NCBI GenBank assembly: GCA_963930775.1
Contig: OZ005694.1
Coordinates: forward strand, 8,070,045-8,134,044
Length of the DNA stretch: 64,000 nucleotides
Source of the DNA: Cliona cf. orientalis
Taxonomy: Eukaryota; Porifera; Demospongiae; Clionaida; Clionaidae
Reading direction: 5' to 3'
The notes under the pieces are model-generated. The model saw only the letters and a program-made list of their open reading frames with translations, searched no databases and was not told the origin of the DNA. A program made the position numbers and the translations under genes. Shown piece by piece: positions 57,201 through 64,000 of the stretch. Position 1 is the stretch's first letter. Every line of letters starts with the position of its first letter.

Positions 57201-58403
57201 ACCAAAAACCAAAACAGAGTGAGGGTGCTAGCTCCTGAGAAGTGATCATGTTGGTGGAAGCTGGACATGATGTTGCCACCCATGCACTCTTATTAGCACC
57301 CAAGAGGTTGGCTTCAGCAGACTGTAAACACGGCCAGGTTAGGCAGGGAGAGCACTTTCTGGTGCAGTGACGCCTGGGGCTCTGATGGCACACACATACA
57401 CTCATGCACACACAAGTTCAAGTATAACATCCTCTGTTATGCACGTACTCGCTAATAAGCTCAATGCACACATGCTATACACACTAGTTCACACATACAA
57501 CAACTGCAAGCGTTCGTAGTAATTTACATTTTGCAGATTTACACGTATAATTGAGATAATTGTGCTCCCCTGAGGGATAGGAAACTATGCTGAATGCTTC
57601 CTACCAGCCATAGTTCTTGTAATGACATAATCTATTAATTAAAACAAGCCTCAGGCAGCCACTATAATAATATTATATTTGTAGCGGAAATATCGATATT
57701 CATAACTGTCAAACATTCATAAGCCACCCGTGGCCTAGCACTGGCAGGCAAATAGCTATCTACCTTCACTAGATAGTCCTATATATATGCACCTAGTTTT
57801 ACTATAACATTGGTTTAGGCTGACAATGAAAATTTATCATGCAATTACAATCAGCCCTTGTAGTATTATTAATAATAAGAGTCTCCTGCCACAAAGTCAC
57901 TCCAGAAACTATATAAGCACTTTATGGTGTTGTACTTAATCAGCCATTAGAGTGAGAGGGTCTTACCACAAACCCACAGAAACTGTTTTGAATCCATAGC
58001 TCTTAAGGTAAACCTAGTAATTACATCAACTCTTATAGCTACCACAGATGCATGGTAAATTTGCTATTACTTACTAATATTAGCCTCACACCCCAGAGCC
58101 TGGCACGAGGCTATACCAATGTGGCTGGCATCCTTCGCATTATTATAATTTTCATGGTTCAACACTAACAGCAAAAATTGGCATCGAAATTCCCAATCTA
58201 ACTTTAAGGTAGTATGATATTGTATAATAAGAGGATCTTACCACAAATCCACACCAGAATGGTTCCAGAGCAACTCCGAGCGTTGTCCACACGAGAAGAA
58301 GGAACGACAGAACGATGATTGGTAGAGAGAGAATCACTTGGAGCAGTCCGACGATGCTCAGGAAGGAGAGACAGTACATGCGATCAGACAATCTCAGACA
58401 CAT
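51857..58403 (-). CDS. Four-helix membrane protein, CD20/ENTREP-like
   Basis: The exons are 58403-58242, 56301-56245, 52413-52284 and 52107-51857 (TGA). Every junction is in phase, giving 199 residues. Four hydrophobic segments are seen: about 10-37 (CLSFLSIVGLLQVILSL...), 43-65 (across the exon 1/2 junction, PFWCGFVLLMAGVAGLLV), 78-98 (LLNAFSICACFLAAGITGLY) and 158-182. A loop of about 55 residues with two Cys and an NST sequon lies between helices 3 and 4. The W.G....GV.GLLV+ pattern in helix 2, a basic short loop with Cys (RPTRQACV) and this topology resemble MS4A/CD20-like and ENTREP (FAM189) tetraspans. The match is by pattern only. Introns are long (3.8 and 1.9 kb). Frequent Cys next to the membrane could be palmitoylation sites. 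Confidence 0.7.
52414..56244. other. Intron of the tetraspan gene
   Basis: This intron has no supported exon. It holds the large CT/CA microsatellite at 54116-54286 and AT-rich sequence. Open frames at 53893-54327 are artefacts of that repeat. Confidence 0.55.
54116..54286. repeat. Compound (CCCT/CT)n-(CA)n microsatellite
   Basis: About 95 bp of pure-pyrimidine CCCT and CT repeats (54116-54211) are followed directly by about 70 bp of CA repeats (54214-54286). The polypyrimidine half could form triplex DNA and the CA half Z-DNA. Confidence 0.95.
56302..58241. other. Intron 1 of the tetraspan gene, with a possible duplicate micro-exon
   Basis: The intron is mostly featureless. On the minus strand, 57999-57967 is a 33-bp open piece between an AG and a GTAAGA donor. 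It encodes LWIQNSFCGFV in phase 0, ending like exon 1 (...PFWCGFV then GTAAGA). Confidence 0.4.
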
Positions 58404-60016
58404 AGTTCTTGAAGTCCACCAGAAAGATAGCGATACAATACAATGGTAGTACAGTGGTGGTTTCAAGTATCACAGCTAGCTGTAGTTACGATATTGGATT
58501 GGACTTGATATTGTTGATGAAGGTAGTATACCTTGGCCTGATCAGCGATCCAATAGCTATATGATATTGGGGTCAGGTATACACTATATTTAATACGCTT
58601 CTTGGCAACTGTCAGCTTGTACACTGTGTGAAGAAGTATAGCTTTTGTGTATGTTATTTGACTGAGTCACTTAAACGGTTTTCAGGGAAACTGGTCTGCT
58701 TTGGTTGTTATGTAGGACAAACTTGTGGTTGATTGCTGGTGGGCTTTCCTCTTTAATGTGGTCTTTTTGATGAACAGGACAAACAATCCACTCCTTGAAG
58801 ACTAATTGCAGCTCTGACTCGATCTATACAATTTGTCTGTATCTCTCAAGAGTGTTTTTCAGGGACTTTATGAGTTCTTTGACAGCTGATAAAAACAATT
58901 GTTGTTGTTATCCTGTGAACAATGAATTTCATTCAGTCAGGCAGTCCATAATCCAGCATAAAATTCACATGCACTATTAATTGCATGAAAGCTGCCCCCT
59001 CTCCCATTGCTATGGATATAGATAGTTTAATAGATCTAGAAAATCTACAATAGCCAGTCCAGTAGAACCACAACTCAGTACTGGAACAGTGCATACAACA
59101 AGTTCCGAGAGAAACACAGTCTCACACAGATCAATAAACAATGAGGCTTGGCCCAACAACAAAAATTTTATGATCACGACTACATATATACTCACCTAGC
59201 TCGACGTTACAATATCGTAGCTCTATAGGCCTCAACAGAAAAGGACCTCTTGAGTCTAGTCTTGCTTTTGTTAGATCGATCGCAACTTGGAGCGGGTTTA
59301 TACACGTGAACGTGAATGGAATTGTGGCGAAATTTGAGGCGATGAATATCGTTATTCCGCAACTCTGCGCGCGCGAAGAGGGGGGCGTTATACAGGATTT
59401 CCGGCCGGAAGAATGGTTTAGTACAAACACGCTAACTATTGTGACGACCTCTTACCAGTGCCCTGCATGCCACTTGGGTCACTGTGTGCTGCATGTACAC
59501 TGGTCTATGACAAGCCTGAAAACTTGAATTTTCGATCATATCCCCTAAAAACACATTTTACACCAATTCACAACTTCGGGAGTTAATTGATGTTAAGTGA
59601 TGTATTCATAATATTATTATTGCTGTGCCATCCATCAGTAGAACAACATAATAAGTTATAAACTACACACTACTGAGGTTACCCTACAGCTGTCGTTTAA
59701 TTAACTACTGTCTATTGCTGACTAAGCATAGTATAACTACCGGTACCCTAATTGGCAGTTAGACTATATACAACTTGTTGGTCTATGCTAGATAAACTCT
59801 AGGCGGTGCCTTTGATGCACCCACGCACTGTAGTATATACAATGTCATACATTTCCCCCACTACATAACCTTCTCAACTTGAAATTGATCAAGATTTAGT
59901 ATTAATGAACTATACATGATGATAATAATATTATTATTATTCTGGTACAAAAGTGCCAAAAAAAAGGAAAAAAAAAATGTAGGCAACAAAATTAATAAGG
60001 CAATAATGAATTTCTG
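58404..60016. other. Upstream region of the tetraspan gene
   Basis: There is no supported coding exon. On the minus strand a good donor (CTAG|GTGAGT) ends at 59196, and CpG-rich sequence lies at about 59360-59415. This could be an untranslated first exon and promoter of the tetraspan gene, joining an acceptor (CTTCAAG) 4 bp before its ATG. The part near 59600-60016 is the 3' flank of the PDZ scaffold gene. Confidence 0.35.
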
Positions 60017-63000
60017 CTAAACGTGAGTCTGCATGCTTCCCATACTGATGCTGAAAGGGCCTCTGGAATAGCTGGGTGTGGTCACACAAGACATGTGACC
60101 GTCATGTGACCTCGGTGTGGCAGGAGGGAAGCACGCATCAGAGTCCAAATTATCAGCCGACATACTGAACACGGGTCTGTGGGGCGCCGGCGGAGCACTG
60201 TGACCAGTCGTAAAAGTGGGCGTGGTCGGTGGCTGCATGCCGTGGGGCAAACTGGCACCCTTGTACGAGAATCGGGTTCCTCCATTACTATCTGGTCGCT
60301 TAGGACTTGTCAAATTACCAGAAGGACTCGTTCCGAAACTAGTCTGACTGACAGTACGAGGTCTGAGACCGCCTTGTCTCTGGGAGTATAGCGTCATGTT
60401 CCTACGCGGGTAGAGGTCTCGGGGACGCGAGTGAAAGCTCGATCGGTTAATTCCATGATTCATGACACCAGCTGATCCCGCTGACGCAGTTCTGAGTCGA
60501 TTTGACGAAAGTGACGCGGGTGGGGGATTAGCGTTAGCAGCAGTAGCGGCAGCAAGCTCTCCTCTAGAAGTGCGGAGGTGATGAGATGACAGTGACGATG
60601 TTCGTGGGGTGTGGCTCTCGCACGACGCACCACCTCCTGGCTGCTGCTGCTGTTGCCCTTCCTCTCGCTCTCGAGCTCGGTGATACTCCTCGCCTTCACG
60701 CTCCGTCAAACTCGTCTGTCCAGTTTTCATGTCCGGAGAGAGCACGTTGGATGCTACGCTGGGCATGGAGTGCGTCAGAGAGTGGTAACCTGCACTCGTC
60801 TCGGAAACCGTAGACCCAGGAGTGCCCGGAGCTTGAAAATTACTGTGCTGTTGCTGTTGGTGCTGAGGCTGTTGTTGAGATATCTCCCCAGATGATCTCT
60901 GTTGCTGAACGAGGCTACATCGGTTCGAGGAGGAGCTTTTAGAGTTCGGTCGACTTTTATTGGTTGAAGATGATGATGTTGACGATGAAGAGGAGCGGAG
61001 GTGAGCAGAGGAGGTGGAGGAGGTTGGATCTTTGTTGGCGCTAGATCCTGACGACCGTTGAATTGTGAGGGAGAGACCGTCCTTACAGGACTTAATGATC
61101 TGCTTAAAGTGCGATTGCTTCATGTTTACAGCACTCTTTCCCATCACCTGGGGTGGAGAGAGAGAGGGAGAGAGAGAGAGAAAGTGAGAGTGAGTGAAAG
61201 ACAGAGATCTTTGTGATGTTTGTGCTGCTACAGAATGCACACAATAATTGTCGCATAACAAAGGACCAATTGCAAGAGCATACTCAGTATGACCCCTACC
61301 TGAGTGATCTCATCCCCCAGAGCCAGCAGGTCTGCCGCTGTGCTGCCCTCCTCCACACTGCTGACAAAGAGCCGAGTCTCAGACGAGAATCCAAACATCT
61401 TCTTACCAGGAATCTTCACCTCCTGCAAACACAGACAGTGAGCGAGGAAGAAATAAAAAAAAACAGCATTAAAGAGCTAGGATTAACGATAAGTTATGCG
61501 TAGATTACATAGCCCCAAATCTGATATTAGAAGTAATCATTACACATTTCCAACCAAAAGCATGCAAAAATATGGGAGCAAACTATGTCAATATTTCATG
61601 ACAGCACTGACTGCATTGTCAAAGGCAAAGATGCTGATGACAATGACATATTCATGGACATGAGACTCGGTCCAATAAAAGCATGAGAAGAACAGGGGCA
61701 AACTTGAGCAAGTATGTATCGTCCCTTCGAGAAAAACAAGGAACAGACCATCAAAAAACAGATTTTGCACTCAGGATACAAAATGTCTCAGAATTTGGAC
61801 ATAAACCTCATGTGCTAAACACATGTATATTTCAGCTTGTTACACAGACAGGAGTGACTTACTTGTGGGAGGGGCTTCACATGGGATGTAATTCTACCAA
61901 TCTCCAAGATGATGGAGAGCTGGTCACATGACCTCAGTGACTCTGTGGCTTCCCTTCGAGCGATGCTGGTGAAATCTCGGCTATTGACTGATAAAATTCG
62001 ATCACCAAACCTATATTATTTGGATATTATAAGTATTCATCATGGCTCTCTCTCTCTCTCTCTCTCACTTCATCAATATCATGGATCAATTCTCGTTTAC
62101 CTCAATTTTCCATAAGCAGGTGATATCTCAGAGATCCCCGTGACGACAATTGAGGGGTCATCGCGATAAAATTCTGATCCCTTCCCCCCTTCAATGCTGA
62201 ACCCCCATGGCTGGGTGGCTGTGTTGCGTTCAAGCTTCACAGTGAGATTATCACAAATCTATCAATGTTGACAAAAACACAAAAAGTAGAGCATTTTAAT
62301 ATCGTTGAATCACCGACAGTACATATGACATTGTCAGTGTTATGATAAATTTGAAAAGATTAGAAGATTTACATTATATATATGTACCTTTTGCAACTAG
62401 GCCCATACCTATCTTACTCACAAAATTAGGGGTGATAGGGTAGCTATATACTTGTACTTTGATGTGTACAAATCTTGTATACCAATTACAAGTATTACAA
62501 GTGAAATAGGCATCTGAGTTTGAAATACCATTCTGAGTTGAAATACCTATCTGACTTTGTGTATGTATACTATTAGCCTGTGATAGTGAGGTTGTACCGT
62601 AAAGTCTGGTTAATAAGCGCATGCGCTTATCACTCTCGGTGGTAAGGAAACATGCGCCTATTAGACGATGTGCGCTTAATAGAGAGTGAAATTTTGGCCC
62701 CGCCCACTGACAGCACGTTCGAGCGCTCGATCACAAAGCTAGCAAGTTATGAACATAGCGATTCTTGGAATAAGCTCCGTAATAGTTCATGGGAGTATGA
62801 TCGGAAGCCATCGCTGGAAGAAAACCGTGGAAAAATAGCTGACTTCTTCGGCGAAACTCGCTTCGAAGTCAAGGTCAAGAGTCCGAACCCGTCTCAGTGG
62901 AACATCACAGTGTTGAGTATAGCCGATCTCGTGCAGCTGGTTATCCGAAAATAGGTTGGTTTAATTAGTTCTAGCCATGTAGAGCATGGAACACTCTTGA

Positions 63001-63926
63001 TCGAACGGTGAATACTTACTGTCGTCTTTATTGGGCGCATGCGCTTATTAGACAATACTTAACAACAGGAAGGAAGCATGCGCTTATTAAAAAATATGCG
63101 CTTAATAAGCATGTGCGCTTATTAACCAGACTTTACGGTATGTTGAATTTGGATAAATAGCACTCTGAAATAGGCATTTGGTTCATCAAATTGTACTCGC
63201 TATCGCTCGTACAATTTTTGAACCAAATACCTATTTTGGAGTGCTATTTTACCCAAATTCAACATACAACCTCACTATTACCTATACTAATGGGGGAGGG
63301 AGGGATATATAGTGCATATTGAAAACTATGGGAAGGCTTGGGTACAATGCTACCAGAGAGTAGTGTGTATCAATGGCAGCCATATCTACTTACCTGTCCG
63401 TTGAGAGCTGTGTTCTGTTCCTTGAGCGTCCTAGCCACAGCCTCGTAGCCGGACGTCCTCTTTGAGAGCCAGTCCAGCTCTTGCACAAGACGACCTTTGT
63501 CACGCGACATTTCCTGAAGAAGGCGGCAGTAGCAAATTAAGCAAATTGATAAATTTGTATGAGAGCTATATACATTGTATATAGGATGTAGAGATGTCTG
63601 TATACAATTAAAATACATCTAAGATTGCAATGATAATATGCGTAGAATCAAAATTTGGTGGAATGAAGTAGAACATGAGACTACAGCTTGTACTCTCCGC
63701 TCTAAGAACTGGGAATCTTGTATGAGTTAGCGTTAGAGCAAGGGGATGCTAACACATGTATATATGCTCATTTGTGTCAATGGGCTATAGTCAATTAGTT
63801 TGACAATCCCCTTCCCTTACTTACTTTTAGTGTGTTCTGCAGCCTCATGTTCTCCTGAAACGTGCTGTCTCTCTCGTCCTGTAGAGCGGTCAGCTCACAC
63901 TGAAGCTGGTTACACTCCTCCCTCAG
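60017..63926 (-). CDS. Coiled-coil, two-PDZ scaffold resembling DLG5 N-terminal half (5' partial)
   Basis: The visible exons are 63926-63825, 63513-63394, 62258-62101, 62010-61863, 61422-61300 and 61147-60017 (TAG). All six are in phase; earlier exons lie beyond the window. The first two exons are heptad-rich coiled coil (ECNQLQCELTALQDERD; GRLVQELDWLSKRTSGYEAV). Exons 3 and 4 form a PDZ domain with the carboxylate-binding loop PWGFSIEGG and LRFGDRILSVN. Exon 5 and the start of exon 6 form a second, more divergent PDZ (KMFGFSSETRLFV, GSTAADLLALGDEI). The remaining ~340 residues are low-complexity Ser/Gln/Pro-rich. Coiled coil followed by paired PDZ domains is the arrangement at the start of DLG5, but the later PDZ, SH3 and guanylate-kinase domains are absent. 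The C-terminus SMQTHV is a class I PDZ-ligand. The expected role is scaffolding at cell junctions or the cortex. Confidence 0.75.
62583..63276. repeat. Long palindrome with a MITE inserted in its left arm
   Basis: The arm TAGTGAGGTTG|TA...TGTTGAATTTGG...GTAC pairs with GTAC...CCAAATTCAACATACAACCTCACTA around a short loop (TCGCTATCGCTC) at about 63201-63212. The arms are roughly 70 bp with a few mismatches. The left arm is interrupted at its TA by the MITE at 62595-63140. It lies in an intron of the PDZ scaffold gene. Confidence 0.8.
62595..63140. mobile_element. TA-flanked MITE with about 35-bp TIRs
   Basis: The left end TACCGTAAAGTCTGGTTAAT... and right end ...ATTAACCAGACTTTACGGTA are inverted repeats of about 35 bp. 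Both continue into GCGCATGCGCTTAT-type motifs that recur internally. The outer TA is duplicated at the target, as shown by the intact opposite arm of the palindrome it landed in. It shares the TACCGTA terminus with the MITE at 17994. An open frame at 62652-62954 inside it has no transposase motifs. Confidence 0.85.
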
Positions 63927-64000
63927 CTGTAGGGATGGGAACAGGAAGTGGGCGTGGTCAATGGGAATGTACGTGTAGTATTGTATGTGGTAAAGGGTCG

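Noticed and set aside
35173-63996. GGTAAAGGGTC occurring near 35178, 52196 and 63988
   Set aside because: It is only 11 bp and the flanks do not align, so a shared repeat cannot be supported within this window.
1-64000. CRISPR arrays, tRNA or rRNA genes, bacterial operons
   Set aside because: None seen. Tandem repeats present are minisatellites without unique spacers, and genes are intron-containing with eukaryotic splice signals.

Overview
The window looks like nuclear DNA of an early-branching metazoan, most likely a demosponge. This is inferred from content, not from a database match. It is AT-rich, with mostly short GT-AG introns and many miniature inverted-repeat elements. Its genes include a TGF-beta ligand propeptide, fibrinogen-related domain (FReD) proteins, a coiled-coil/PDZ scaffold, and two very large intron-poor membrane proteins built on a Pmp-like beta-helix.

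Layout. 1-4919: a Helitron-type rolling-circle transposon (HUH Rep, PIF1-like helicase, OTU protease), cut by the window edge and broken by one frameshift. 6.2-16.4 kb: two inverted copies of an orphan F-box-like protein gene (6266-6877 plus; 15707-16369 minus). Between them lie two small spliced genes for acidic, low-complexity proteins (9189-9668 and 10093-11042) and a MITE at 11581-12013. 16.4-20.1 kb: no gene found; a TA-flanked MITE at 17994-18613. 20068-21436: a copied fragment of a FReD gene, whose source is at 37.4-38.7 kb. 21424-32825 (minus): a three-exon TGF-beta propeptide gene. It stops at the edge of the copied FReD block and has no visible cystine-knot ligand domain. Its 10.4 kb first intron holds a foldback element that is itself split by a roughly 6 kb insertion with repeated ends. 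33.4-37.8 kb: a tandem FReD pair, one decayed copy and one intact gene with the order FReD-sushi-sushi-FReD. 39324-44318 and 46315-51570: two tandem 1,660-1,750 residue proteins with signal peptide, Pmp-like beta-helix repeats, a cysteine-rich stalk and a C-terminal multi-pass membrane domain. 51857-58403 (minus): a four-exon, four-helix CD20/ENTREP-like membrane protein. 60017 to the window end (minus): a coiled-coil, two-PDZ scaffold resembling the N-terminal half of DLG5, ending in a PDZ-ligand tail.

Functional reading (inference). The right half is dominated by secreted, cell-surface and junction-scaffold genes, as expected for adhesion, recognition or signalling. The left half is mostly mobile DNA and lineage-specific genes. 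Exon models were built by hand from splice signals and reading-frame phase. No similarity search was run, so family names rest on motif recognition.
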